This document shows positions 39,454-48,516 of a DNA stretch of 64,000 bases, piece by piece. The stretch spans positions 186,001 to 250,000 of the forward strand of contig NZ_BIFS01000001.1 in assembly GCF_003967555.1 (NCBI RefSeq), read 5' to 3'. Within the stretch, counting starts at the first letter, position 1. Each line of letters begins with the position of its first letter. The DNA is from Dictyobacter kobayashii. GTDB lineage: Bacteria; Chloroflexota; Ktedonobacteria; Ktedonobacterales; Ktedonobacteraceae. The notes beneath the pieces were generated by a model. It searched no databases. It was not told where the DNA came from and saw only the letters and a list, made by a program, of their open reading frames with translations. A program made the translations under genes and the position numbers.

Positions 39454-40224
39454 TTAAGCGCCAAGTGCATCCAGAATATGCGCAAGAGGCTCAGCAACAC
39501 AGGTATACATAGGAGTATCACGTAGCGTATACATGCTGGCTTCGGTCTCACGTAATTCCTGTACCAGATCCAGGAAATCAGAGATATTGTCGGTCTCAAA
39601 GGCTACGACAAATTCCTGGTCATCAATACCAAATGAGTAGGTCGTGTTCAAAGAAACGCTGGGATATTTGAGTCCTACACGAATATGCTCACCCATCATG
39701 CGTTTACGGTCTTCCATGGGTAATGCATACCAGGGCCGAGTTTTAATAAATGGATAGACGAACAGATATTTTTTGTCGTCAGGGGTGATAACAAGGCGTG
39801 GATCATGGGCGCCACGAGCATTTTTTCCTACATACACAGAGCGCTTGGTCATAGATAACATAGAACGCTCTTCACGCAGATAGGGTCCCATGATGCTGCG
39901 GCGGATCTGGCTGTTGAAATTGCGCAAGTTATCAATATCATAGGTAGCCTGCCAGATCATAAAATCAACGTCGGAACGCACACCATACAAGGAAAAACTG
40001 CGAATCAGTTCGTCCTGGGCTGCGTAGTCATCATAGATTTGCTTGAGCTGCTGTTTGCCCTTCTCGCGTACATCAGCGGGTAGCAATTGCCACTGCTGGT
40101 CTAATTTATAAAAGCTAAAACGCACGAGCTGTCGTGGCTGTTTAGGCTTTGGCTGGGCTGTAGCGGACTGCTCCTCGGTCTGAGGAATATTATTTGTATG
40201 TGTTGTGGTTGCTTGATCTACCAT
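39454..40224 (-). CDS. hemQ: Coproheme decarboxylase HemQ (chlorite dismutase family)
   Basis: 256-residue protein. HemQ converts coproheme to protohaem in the coproporphyrin-dependent pathway of many Gram-positive lineages. After a low-complexity N-terminal ~32 residues, the family core starts at RQLVRFSFYKLDQQWQLLP. The conserved SVYVGKNARGAHDPRL, YPFIKTRPWYALP (reactive tyrosine and lysine) and EHIRVGLKYPSV (proximal haem His) all fit. It lacks the Arg-rich distal pattern of true chlorite dismutases as far as can be judged. The start overlaps the end of hemD by 35 bp, showing tight coupling. Confidence 0.88.
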   Translation of the reverse strand: MVDQATTTHTNNIPQTEEQSATAQPKPKQPRQLVRFSFYKLDQQWQLLPADVREKGKQQLKQIYDDYAAQDELIRSFSLYGVRSDVDFMIWQATYDIDNLRNFNSQIRRSIMGPYLREERSMLSMTKRSVYVGKNARGAHDPRLVITPDDKKYLFVYPFIKTRPWYALPMEDRKRMMGEHIRVGLKYPSVSLNTTYSFGIDDQEFVVAFETDNISDFLDLVQELRETEASMYTLRDTPMYTCVAEPLAHILDALGA

Positions 40225-41094
40225 GATTTTCCTCGTATAAAACTATTGCTTGTACCAAACCATCTATCGTGAATTCTGTCGCCTCAATATCAACGTTGAG
40301 ACCCAGCTCACGCGCAGTTTGTGAAGTAATGGGACCAATGCTGGCCACCTGTATATGCTGTTTGATGACATCTAATACAGATATGGAGGCATCAACTGCA
40401 CAGCTTTGTAGCCAGGCAACAAAATTACGAACTGTAGAAGAACTGGTAAAGGTTAAAATATCGAGTTGTGGTTGCTCTAAAAGCTGTAACACTTCGCGGC
40501 CCGCTGATCATCCCGAGCAACGGGAACCGTATAGTATGCCGGCACCTCATCTACATAAGCTCCGGCCTGTTGTAGTTCCAGGGGCAAAATCTTACGCGCT
40601 TCAGCAGCCCTTGCGAGTAGTATACGCTGGCCTGTCAGGGGGATCTGGCGCTCGTGGGCATCTTTTTCTAGTGCGTTGATAACACCCTCAGCAATGTACT
40701 CGTCTGGAATCAGATCCGCGCTGATACCATATTGGGCCAGTGCCGCTGCTGTCGCTGGCCCGATGGTTGCGATGCGGAGGCTATGGCTATTGCGGCTATT
40801 GCGAAGCGCGGCTGGTTCATAACCCAGAGCCTGTAGGCGTTGCATACAGATATTGACGCCATTGGCACTGGTAAGGATCAGCCAATCGTAGCCTGAACTA
40901 TCATCGGTATATAAACCCTTCAGGGCTACATCCAGAGTTGTCCAATCCTCGGGAGGAACAATGCGGATAGTAGGAAATTCAATAGGAATAGCACCTAATG
41001 ATCGCAGATGCTCGCATAGCACACTGGCTTGCTCCCGCGTACGGGTGACCAGAATACGCTTGCCCTCTAGAGGAAGATGATTATGCTTAGACAT
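40190..41094 (-). CDS. hemD: Uroporphyrinogen-III synthase, one frameshift
   Basis: ~301-residue HemD-fold enzyme that cyclises and flips ring D of hydroxymethylbilane. Family sequence is poorly conserved but recognisable: KRILVTRTREQASVLCEHL, LILTSANGVNICMQRL, ATIGPATAAALAQYGI, VQLLEQPQLDILTFTSSSTV-type region LDILTFTSSSTVRNF, and SIGPITSQTARELGL. The frame breaks at about 40494 (plus strand): one more base gives QRAAEVLQLLEQPQLD. It starts 8 bp inside the end of hemC (GGGAG 7 nt before ATG 41094) and ends inside the start of hemQ. Confidence 0.85.
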
Positions 41095-42088
41095 TGAGAC
41101 GCTCCCGATCACGGGGTAGGGCCAGTTCCTGGATAATTTCATGCGCACCTTGCGCCAGAGCTTGCTCGGCCAGAGTTATTCCCAACTGTTCTGCTTCAGC
41201 TATGGTAGAATGCTCGGTCCAGGATATAGATTGTTGTACCCGTATCCGTCGCTGACCATCCAGGCTGGCTACGATACCATCAATCTTAAGTATTTGTTCG
41301 GTAATGGTACTATACGCTGCTACTGGTAGATAACAACCGGCACCCAGGCGGCGCATAAACATACGTTCAGCAGTCGTCGTGGCCAGGACAGCCATATCCT
41401 GCAGGGGAGCCAGCAATTCGAGCATACGAGCGTCGGCCCGGCATTCTAATGCCAGAGCACCCTGTCCTGGCGCGGGAAGCAGTTTATCTACAGGAAAATA
41501 GGTAAGCCGTCCAGCCAGGCGCTCCTGAAGTCCTAAACGATGGAGTCCTGCGGAAGCTAAAACAATACCATCATAATCGCCCGCCTCCAACTTGCGCAGA
41601 CGTGTATCTACGTTGCCTCGCAGTGATAAAATCTGGGCGTGAGGAGCCAATTCGCGCATCTGCGCGGTACGCCGCAAACTACAGGTACCAATCCGCACTG
41701 TATCTGAAGCGTCAGCTCGCTCTTCGACTGGCCTCAGAACGCCATCGGCAATCTGAAAAGGCACCTGTGAAACGAAGACATCACGTACATCTTCGCGCGG
41801 TCCGACAATGACAAGGCGCAGACCGTCCGGTTGGATCGTCGGTAAATCTTTTAAGCTATGGACTGCCAGGTCGATACTACCTTCATGCAGGGCACGCTCG
41901 ATTTCGGTAACGAAAACGCCATCACTGCCAATCTGCGAAAGTGGCACTCCTGTTACACGATCGCCAGTTGTACGGATTTGCTCAATAGCGATCTCAAGAT
42001 TTGGCCACTGTTGGTGTAATCTCTGGACAATCCACTGGGTCTGGGTCATGGCGAGCTTGCTGGCTCTCGTTCCGATGGTCACTTTCAT
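41087..42088 (-). CDS. hemC: Hydroxymethylbilane synthase (porphobilinogen deaminase)
   Basis: 333-residue enzyme that polymerises four porphobilinogens to hydroxymethylbilane. Diagnostic sequence: TIGTRASKLAMTQTQWI, SIDLAVHSLKDLPT, GTCSLRRTAQM, LLPAPGQGALALECR, and the dipyrromethane-attachment cysteine in RRLGAGCYLPVAAY (Cys252). Its ATG lies 95 bp inside the open frame of hemA, and it overlaps hemD by 8 bp at the other end. Confidence 0.95.
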   Translation of the reverse strand: MKVTIGTRASKLAMTQTQWIVQRLHQQWPNLEIAIEQIRTTGDRVTGVPLSQIGSDGVFVTEIERALHEGSIDLAVHSLKDLPTIQPDGLRLVIVGPREDVRDVFVSQVPFQIADGVLRPVEERADASDTVRIGTCSLRRTAQMRELAPHAQILSLRGNVDTRLRKLEAGDYDGIVLASAGLHRLGLQERLAGRLTYFPVDKLLPAPGQGALALECRADARMLELLAPLQDMAVLATTTAERMFMRRLGAGCYLPVAAYSTITEQILKIDGIVASLDGQRRIRVQQSISWTEHSTIAEAEQLGITLAEQALAQGAHEIIQELALPRDRERLNV

Positions 42089-43355
42089 AATTATTCTCTT
42101 CTAAATCAAACAGATAGCGCATAGCTTCAGCATAGACATGCCCCTGGCCAGCCGCAGCCGCATCTTTTAAGCGTAACATAGGAGTATGCAACAATTTATT
42201 CATTAAGCGCTTCGTTAATTCTTGCACAGCTGACACTTCCCTTTCAGAAAGTGTCGGGGAAAGTTGGCGCAGTACACGCGTGAGTTCCTGCTGGCGTAAC
42301 TCGTCAGCCTTTTGCCTCAGGTCACTGATAGTACCAACAACACTGAGGGAGGAGAGCCACCGTTGAAAGGATTGAACCTCTTCCTCAATAATAGTCTGCA
42401 CATGTTCTGTTTCTAATAAGCGAAGCTGTATACCCCGTTCTACTTCAGATTGTAGATCATCAAGATTATAAAGATGAATACCTGGAAGCGTTCCCACGGC
42501 GGGATCTATATCTCGTGGTAGCGCAATATCAATCATCAATAGCGAACGGCCCCCGCGTTGCTCCATAACTTGCTCCATCATATCAGGAGTTAGAATAGCA
42601 TGTGGAGCTTTGGTTGAGCTGATCACAACATCAGCGTCCAGGAGAGCTTCAGAGAGTTCTTGAAAAGGACGCAGGGTTGCTTGTAACGACTCAGCCAGTT
42701 CAACAGCATTGGCATGGGTGCGATTGATAATCACAATCTGCCTGGCCCCGTTGTCTTTCAGGTTACGCGCAGCCAGTTCACTCATTTTACCAGATCCAAT
42801 CAGTAAGACACTGGCTTGATGAAAATCTGGTAATAGATGACGTGCCAACTGGACAGCAACATGGCTTAATGAGGCCGCATTTCTACTGATACCAGTTTCG
42901 CTGCGTGCTCGCTTACCTGCAACTACTGCTGCTCGAAACAGGGCAGAAGTCACAGGGCCAGCATACCCACTTCCCTGGGCAATCTCCAACGCATCTACTA
43001 CCTGTCCCTGAATCTGGGGCTCTCCAGGAACCAACGAGTAGAGGCCACTGGCCACACCAAAGAGATGAGCGGTCGCACGTTCATCAATGAAACAATAGCA
43101 ATGAGCCTCTAATTCATCGAGAGCAACCTGGCGCATTTCACTCAGAACATGAAGCAGGTCTATACGCCCTTGAATAGCATCCTGGCACACTGCATACAGT
43201 TCAACACGATTGCAGGTGGAGAGAAAGACACTTTCACTGGCGACCTTACTTGCTGCTTGGAGTTGCTGCGGAATATAACGCGCAGAACACGCGAGGCGCT
43301 CACGCAATGCAATAGAGGCGGTAGTATAATCAACGCCAACAACAATGATATGCAT
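41994..43355 (-). CDS. hemA: Glutamyl-tRNA reductase
   Basis: 453-residue HemA, the first committed enzyme of C5 haem biosynthesis; reduces glutamyl-tRNA to glutamate-1-semialdehyde. Seen: catalytic cysteine in FLSTCNRVELY (Cys48), the NADPH domain VLLIGSGKMSELAARNLKDN with IINRTHANA, and the C-terminal dimerisation helix PTLSEREVSAVQELTKRL. The last ~32 residues after RYLFDLEENN lie entirely within the hemC coding region and look unlike HemA, so either the overlap is real or a base error removed an earlier stop. First gene of the operon; AGG 7 nt before the ATG. Confidence 0.93.
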   Translation of the reverse strand: MHIIVVGVDYTTASIALRERLACSARYIPQQLQAASKVASESVFLSTCNRVELYAVCQDAIQGRIDLLHVLSEMRQVALDELEAHCYCFIDERATAHLFGVASGLYSLVPGEPQIQGQVVDALEIAQGSGYAGPVTSALFRAAVVAGKRARSETGISRNAASLSHVAVQLARHLLPDFHQASVLLIGSGKMSELAARNLKDNGARQIVIINRTHANAVELAESLQATLRPFQELSEALLDADVVISSTKAPHAILTPDMMEQVMEQRGGRSLLMIDIALPRDIDPAVGTLPGIHLYNLDDLQSEVERGIQLRLLETEHVQTIIEEEVQSFQRWLSSLSVVGTISDLRQKADELRQQELTRVLRQLSPTLSEREVSAVQELTKRLMNKLLHTPMLRLKDAAAAGQGHVYAEAMRYLFDLEENNYESDHRNESQQARHDPDPVDCPEITPTVAKS

Positions 43356-43590
43356 GCAAACCTCATAAACCTCTAAATATTTTATAGTCTATAGAGATTT
43401 TAGCGTTTTTTTGCCGTTAGTCAAGGCTGTATTGCCCGATATCTTATCAGGAGAACACCCTATATATGTTGGTACATTCTGACACAAGCTGGCAAACAGC
43501 ATTAGAAAATACGTTAATTTCTAGCACGCCAGCAATAGTACCTAGATACTGTATTGACATCAGGCAAAGAAACGCGACTAGTACCTAAAC

Positions 43591-43631
43591 AAAAAAACTA
43601 CCTACCGGGTAGCGGTTACATATGTTACCCG
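43591..43631 (-). terminator. Possible attenuator closest to hemA
   Basis: On the minus strand, CGGGTA pairs with TACCCG around a loop, followed by GTAGGTAG and T7. It would act about 240 nt upstream of hemA. Confidence 0.5.
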
Positions 43632-43787
43632 TTCTTTATTCACACGACATCAAGGTAGGTGCATAGGATGACGTAGAGGGAAAAAATGAGCATGCCTCCT
43701 GTGGTACGCGCTCGGGCTGATGGCCTCTTCATTTCATCCTATGTAATCCTATGATTACTTCTGATAACACGCTGCCTTTCTAATTAC

Positions 43788-43836
43788 AAAAAAAGCCTTT
43801 ATGGACGTTCTTTAAGTAGAGAACAGGCGTCCATAA
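43788..43836 (-). terminator. Possible terminator or attenuator upstream of hemA
   Basis: On the minus strand, TTATGGACG pairs with CGTCCATAA, with an inner GTTCT/AGAAC pair and an outer GCC/GGC extension, then T7. No minus-strand gene lies before it, so it may terminate a leader RNA. Confidence 0.6.
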
Positions 43837-44034
43837 CTTCTTTTGGCTATCCAAATTTCCCACTTGAGGTAAAAACACTGGTGTATATCAACTTTTCAGA
43901 CTATTATGCATTAATATAATGTATTATGCTATGTACACTAGTGAATCAAAAAAGATAAAATATATTTTTCGTACGCGATCCTTATGACTCCAGTGAGTAT
44001 TTATGAGAGGATCCTACAACTAAAGGTGAGGTAT

Positions 44035-45109
44035 ATGCTTTTCTGCCAGAATTGTCGCTCTGAAGTGCCAACCCATGCTCGCGTTTGCCCTCATTGTGGC
44101 TCCCGACAAATCAATACAACAGATACACCGATTTCTACTCGCTCCCAAGAACAATCTCAACAAATACCATTCCCGACCAATCAACAAGCATTCACATATA
44201 ATTATCAGTCTATGCCGACAATCGAAGAGAATGAAAAACCATCTCCACCACCAGAAGACAATAAATACAAATACACAAATATATCTGCTACGCAGGGCCT
44301 ATTACACCATTTCCCGCTATACCCAGCAAACCGTTGGCACAAAATGCAGCAGGAGGTGCTTTTGCCTCTAACAGGTCACCGGTTACACCACTCCCACCCA
44401 CCTATTCTCCAGGTACCTCTCAATCTCAATCATCCCGATCTACGCCGTTAAGTCCACCTCCACGTCGGCCTGGCTTTAAGCAGCTACAGCCTGATCAGGC
44501 AAGAGAAAACGAACAAACTCCACCGCCAACACCTCATGCTACGCTAGCGAAAAAGCTAACGCTGACACAACGCTATGTGGCGGATCAACCAACAACCGCG
44601 GTTCCATCCGCACCAAATCCATCCGATAACCCGACCGCACAACAAGGCACTGCTGCAGCGACTCCTATGCTAGAAAATAGAAACAATGTACAGGAATATA
44701 CAGGTACAGCTTCTAAGCATCTGGCTGATCCAGCGTCTATAGAAATACCACATAAACCTGAGATTGAAATCGTACGGGAGTCTACAGGTATATCCAGAGC
44801 AGTGTTTGCAAATGAAGAGAATACCCTCCCCCATCAGTCACAGCCAGCCCGGTTCTTTCTCAAGCCCAAACCATGGCAACCCAGAATATTCTTAGAAGAG
44901 CCTATATGGCCAGTACTAATTCTGTCATTCGCTCGCGCCAGAAACCCCAGCATAAACAACATGCTGATTTCTGGATATTTTTACTTGCCATTGTAGGCTT
45001 AATCTGCCTGCTCGGTCTCTATATAATATTTACGTATAAAATGCCGAGGATGTCTCAACCTCACACAACCACGCTGGCAAGTATGACCCAGACAGTAACA
45101 AGGATATAA
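44035..45109 (+). CDS. Zinc-ribbon membrane protein with Pro-rich linker, two frameshifts
   Basis: ~358-residue protein in three successive frames. The N-terminal ribbon is FCQNCRSEVPTHARVCPHC. A long Pro/Ser/Gln/Thr-rich linker follows in the second frame (SPVTPLPPTYSPGTSQSQSS). The third frame supplies a transmembrane helix (FWIFLLAIVGLICLLGLYII) and a short tail. The two shifts lie near 44300-44335 and 44830-44875, both equal to one lost base; exact bases cannot be fixed. The ribbon-linker-TM layout is a common architecture for bacterial zinc-ribbon membrane proteins of unknown role. Start ATG 44035 follows GGTGAGG. Confidence 0.65.
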
Positions 45110-45269
45110 CAATGGGAAAGATGAGTCAAAATATGCTCCTGCGCTAGACAAAAAGTTGTATTATATCAACATAATTTCCGATCAAATTGTTGACAGTTTT
45201 CTTACGGACCGGTTTAATAGTGTGATTGGTTGAACCGGTTCCTCGCCTGTCATCCAGGAGTGACTTTTC

Positions 45270-45758
45270 ATGATTCATCTCGATCCACGTTTTACAGCAA
45301 TTATTAGTGTGCTCTTTATTGCCATGGGTCTCTACAATATGTATGTCGGCCAGAAGCGAATGCGGTTACTACGTGACCGTGGCAATCCCGCTGTCTGGTA
45401 TAAACAAGTAGGCATACTAACAGGCATAGAGTATAGTTTGCTGGGCGTTGTTCTTCTTCTTAATCTAGGCATCTCTACAGGATTTTTCCCCGAATCTGTA
45501 GCAACTATTGTTGTGCCACTGTACACACTTGTCTTAGTGCTGGCAGCGGCAGTGCTTCTTTTAATACTTTTGCAAACTCTGTCAGCTTCACGTCGTCGCG
45601 TCCGTAAAACCCCGCTGTCAACTCCCCAGGAGCTGGAACAAGAAGAAGTCGGCAATCAAGAGCTTACAGCAGAGCAGCGGGCCACGCAGGCCCGCCATCG
45701 TCGTGAACGACGCAAGAAGGCTGCTGCTGCCCGTCGGCGACAATCGGGACGCGCTTAA
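45270..45758 (+). CDS. Hypothetical membrane protein with basic tail
   Basis: 162-residue protein with three hydrophobic segments: TAIISVLFIAMGLYNMYVG, VGILTGIEYSLLGVVLLLNL and VPLYTLVLVLAAAVLLLILL. The C-terminal ~60 residues are hydrophilic, ending in an Arg/Lys-rich helix (ARHRRERRKKAAAARRR) that could contact nucleic acid or membrane lipids. Function unknown. CAGGAG upstream of the ATG. A hairpin follows 52 bp after the stop. Confidence 0.75.
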   Translation: MIHLDPRFTAIISVLFIAMGLYNMYVGQKRMRLLRDRGNPAVWYKQVGILTGIEYSLLGVVLLLNLGISTGFFPESVATIVVPLYTLVLVLAAAVLLLILLQTLSASRRRVRKTPLSTPQELEQEEVGNQELTAEQRATQARHRRERRKKAAAARRRQSGRA

Positions 45759-45809
45759 CGAGCAACGTAATTTCTGTATTTAGATCTTAATATTCCTCCT
45801 TATTATACA

Positions 45810-45849
45810 TTAGATGTATGCTCCCTTCACTTATCGAGCATGCATCTAA
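45810..45849 (+). terminator. Terminator-like hairpin
   Basis: 14-bp stem with one mismatch (TTAGATGTATGCTC / GAGCATGCATCTAA), 12-nt loop. The following ~235 bp to the kinase gene hold no recognised feature. Confidence 0.6.
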
Positions 45850-46083
45850 TTAATATGCCTGGATCGTTACCATACAGAGGGCCATAAAAGTACTCTACCA
45901 TCAGTTATCCTGATGTGGTGACTGAAAAAAGTCAGGCACCAGAATTTGTTTTCAAAATGAATACTTTCTATAACAAGCCAATATTCAATCAAATAAACAG
46001 ATATAAGCTCTTATAAAAATAACGTTGTTGCCTTTCCTATCCCACTACACTTGGGCAACATACATTCATCGGAGGAGGTAAGC

Positions 46084-47592
46084 ATGTGCACACCTGATAA
46101 AACAACAACTGATTCTTCGTTTGATCAAATCAGGCATTACTTTGGCTTCATTCCTCCTGTCTTTGCAGCTGTACAGTCAGATAACGCTCTCCTGGAAGGA
46201 TTGTGGCAACAAACACGCACAACCTATATTAACAATCCTCTTCCACCTGAGATGAAAGAGAAATTCTTTCTTTATATCTCTTACGCCTGCAATACGCCTT
46301 ATGACTTGAGGTACCATTGTATATTGCTTAACAGGTATGGAATAAATGAACATGAAATCCTTACCTTACTGCAAACTCCACTTCCAACTACTCAGGAAGT
46401 TGATCAGCATATACAGCAGCTACGTACACTATCAGAGCCATTAGATGGATGGCCGACAAGCGATAAGAAGCTTGAGCTTATGTTTTTTACCTGCATAGTT
46501 CATCTCTTCTTACACCATTCAAAAGCCTCCTCTCATTGCCGTAAAGAGATGCAGCGGCTACTTGGTACACACTATATGTTTCTGGTAGCACTCTTTAACT
46601 ATGTACATACCTGTCAGCGCTGGGTAGAGACCAATCCAGAACTACACAAAGAGAAAGATGAGCAAATTGGCCATCGCTTCAAAACTGCTTTTGGAGACGA
46701 AACACGCCTTCATGCAGTGTTAAATACACAGTTTGAGCAGGCCCACCAGCAGCATCAGGTATTACCTGCTCCACAACCACTACAAGAGGCACCTGCAGTC
46801 CAAAAACATGTGTCCCCCGAAATTGATCAGCGCATGAATGATTTTCTGGGAATTACAGCCCACGAATTAAAGACGCCCATAACTACGATCAAAGGCACAA
46901 TTCAAATTTTGTTGCGCACAGCTAAACGCGAAATACAAAAAACCAATATTAGTGTTGATGAGTATATGCAGACCATGGACACGATACAGCACTTGCTCAC
47001 ACGAGCTGACAATCAAGTGCGTCGTTTGACTCATCTCATTAATGATATTGTGTACATTTCCCGTATCCAGGATAAGAAACTTGATCCTCGGCTCGAACGT
47101 GGGGACCTGACCGGTTTGCTCAAGGATGTTGTAAATCAACAGCGCCAGCTAAATACCAGGCGCACTATACAAGTTGAAGATTCACTGCTTCCCGCCTATG
47201 TGATGATGGATCGTGATCATGTTGAGCAGGTCATCACCAACTATCTTTCAAATGCACTCAAATATAGTCCTGAAAATCAACAGGTAGAGATTTCCTTACA
47301 CAATGAGGATAAGGTGGTCAAGATCACAGTGCACGATCATGGCCCTGGCATATCGAAAGAAGATCAAGGACATATCTGGGAGCGATTTTATCGTGTACAA
47401 CATGCTGAGGTGCTAAGTGGATCGGGTATTGGCTTCGGTCTGGGTCTGTATATCAGCCGCTCGATCATAGAAAAGCATGGTGGTGAGGTAGGCGTCAGTA
47501 GTGCAGTAGGTCAAGGTACAACCTTCTGGTTTACTTTGGCTAAAGCCGACCAAAATTTATCAGGTTATAAAAACCTGGCAGGCCAGCCTTAA
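46084..47592 (+). CDS. AhpD/CMD-like domain fused to histidine kinase
   Basis: 502-residue soluble protein. Residues ~1-230 resemble an AhpD/carboxymuconolactone decarboxylase-like helical module, with HYFGFIPPVFAAVQSDNALL, LPPEMKEKFFLYISYACNTP and CILLNRYGINEHEILTLL. The AhpD redox motif CxxC is not intact: ACNTPYDLRYHC has spaced cysteines. Residues ~250-330 are HisKA with His260 in GITAHELKTP, followed by HATPase_c with NALKYSPE, DHGPGIS and FGLGLYISRSIIEKHGG. It may sense a redox or small-molecule signal through the N-terminal domain. Start at 46084 (GGAGGAGG just upstream). No adjacent response regulator. Confidence 0.82.
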   Translation: MCTPDKTTTDSSFDQIRHYFGFIPPVFAAVQSDNALLEGLWQQTRTTYINNPLPPEMKEKFFLYISYACNTPYDLRYHCILLNRYGINEHEILTLLQTPLPTTQEVDQHIQQLRTLSEPLDGWPTSDKKLELMFFTCIVHLFLHHSKASSHCRKEMQRLLGTHYMFLVALFNYVHTCQRWVETNPELHKEKDEQIGHRFKTAFGDETRLHAVLNTQFEQAHQQHQVLPAPQPLQEAPAVQKHVSPEIDQRMNDFLGITAHELKTPITTIKGTIQILLRTAKREIQKTNISVDEYMQTMDTIQHLLTRADNQVRRLTHLINDIVYISRIQDKKLDPRLERGDLTGLLKDVVNQQRQLNTRRTIQVEDSLLPAYVMMDRDHVEQVITNYLSNALKYSPENQQVEISLHNEDKVVKITVHDHGPGISKEDQGHIWERFYRVQHAEVLSGSGIGFGLGLYISRSIIEKHGGEVGVSSAVGQGTTFWFTLAKADQNLSGYKNLAGQP

Positions 47593-47604
47593 ATACGGCT
47601 GGCC
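47581..47604 (+). terminator. Terminator overlapping the kinase stop
   Basis: 8-bp stem GGCCAGCC / GGCTGGCC around an 8-nt loop that contains the TAA stop. The T-run is weak; may also act for the convergent folD gene. Confidence 0.6.
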
Positions 47605-47643
47605 TCTCCGCAATTACTCATATATTGATGATGCTTACTAGAG

Positions 47644-48516
47644 CTAGTGATCCCTGGCTCTATCTCCTGCCTGCCTCCAGGCCGCCTCTATGCATTGCTT
47701 CAATAAGAGTGCATTGGTCAGGGGTCCTACACCACCAGGAACAGGGGTGATGGCACCTGCGACCTCTTGTACGGCCGCATAATCTACATCACCGACCATG
47801 CCTCCTTCCGGCAGAGCATTGGTACCAACATCAATCACAGTCGCGCCCGGACGTACCATCTCTGCGTTAACCATGGTTGCACGTCCAACCGCTGCAATAA
47901 GTATATCCGCTTGCCTGGTAAACGAAGCTAAATCGGGCGTACGTGAATGACAGATGGTGACGGTCGCGTGTTGTTGGAGCAGCAATAAAGCCAGCGGTTT
48001 TCCAACCACATTGCTGCGTCCCAGTACGACAGCGTGCTTACCTTCTAGTTGAATATTGCTGCGCTTCAAGATCTCCATTACGGCTGCAGCAGTAGAGGGC
48101 TGAAAGCCAGGAAGACCCAGGCCAAGCTTCCCGGCACTGAGCGGACTGATACCATCGATATCCTTCTCAGGCGCGATAGTATTCGCAACGAGGTCCTGCG
48201 AGAGATGAGGAGGCAAAGGCATCTGTACAATAATGCCGTGGATACGATCGTCGCTATTCAAGTTAAGCAGAGCAGCGTGCAACTCGTCTGTGCTCGTTTG
48301 CTCAGGCAATAAGTCCAGACGTGCTTCAACACCCATCTCTTTTGCAATCTTTAAGATAGCCTTGCTATAAAAGCCAGATGCTGCATCACCTTCAATACGC
48401 ACAATCACTAATCCTGGCGCGTAACCATGAACTTGTACAAAGTGCTGCACATCTTCGCGTAACTCAGCTTTCAGCTCAGCGCTCATAGTGCGGCCATTGA
48501 GAATTTTTGCTGTCAC
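47644..48516 (-). CDS. folD: Bifunctional methylenetetrahydrofolate dehydrogenase/cyclohydrolase
   Basis: 290-residue FolD. Interconverts methylene-, methenyl- and formyl-tetrahydrofolate with NADP. Seen: catalytic YxxxK in SGFYSKAILKIAKEMG, GIIVQMPLPPHL, EKDIDGISPLSAGKL, VVLGRSNVVGKPLALLLL, and GGVGPLTNALLL. GTG start whose GTGA overlaps the stop of fchA by 4 bp, with GGAGAG just before, showing translational coupling. Length normal. Confidence 0.95.
   Translation of the reverse strand: MTAKILNGRTMSAELKAELREDVQHFVQVHGYAPGLVIVRIEGDAASGFYSKAILKIAKEMGVEARLDLLPEQTSTDELHAALLNLNSDDRIHGIIVQMPLPPHLSQDLVANTIAPEKDIDGISPLSAGKLGLGLPGFQPSTAAAVMEILKRSNIQLEGKHAVVLGRSNVVGKPLALLLLQQHATVTICHSRTPDLASFTRQADILIAAVGRATMVNAEMVRPGATVIDVGTNALPEGGMVGDVDYAAVQEVAGAITPVPGGVGPLTNALLLKQCIEAAWRQAGDRARDH

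Larger units (their letters stand above)
43591..43836 (-). promoter_or_regulatory. Structured leader or RNA region upstream of hemA
   Basis: This ~245-bp stretch of the 680-bp gap before hemA is dense in paired segments: ACCTACC (43600) with GGTAGGT (43654); a 10-bp perfect pair CATAGGATGA (43662) with TCATCCTATG (43734) enclosing smaller stems; and the hairpin GTAATC-CTAT-GATTAC (43743-43758). Two hairpins end in T7 when read towards hemA. No known riboswitch or T-box consensus was recognised; the AGGGTGGNACCGCG box is absent. Strand is inferred from the U-tracts. The rest of the gap (43356-43590 and 43840-44034) shows no gene. Confidence 0.45.

Noticed and set aside
43591..43660. T-box riboswitch before hemA
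   Set aside because: The GGGTAAC...ACCGC stretch looks similar, but the conserved T-box bulge (TGGN) is missing.
43711..43735. Hammerhead ribozyme core
   Set aside because: CTGATGG is present instead of CTGATGA and no matching GAAA arm was seen.
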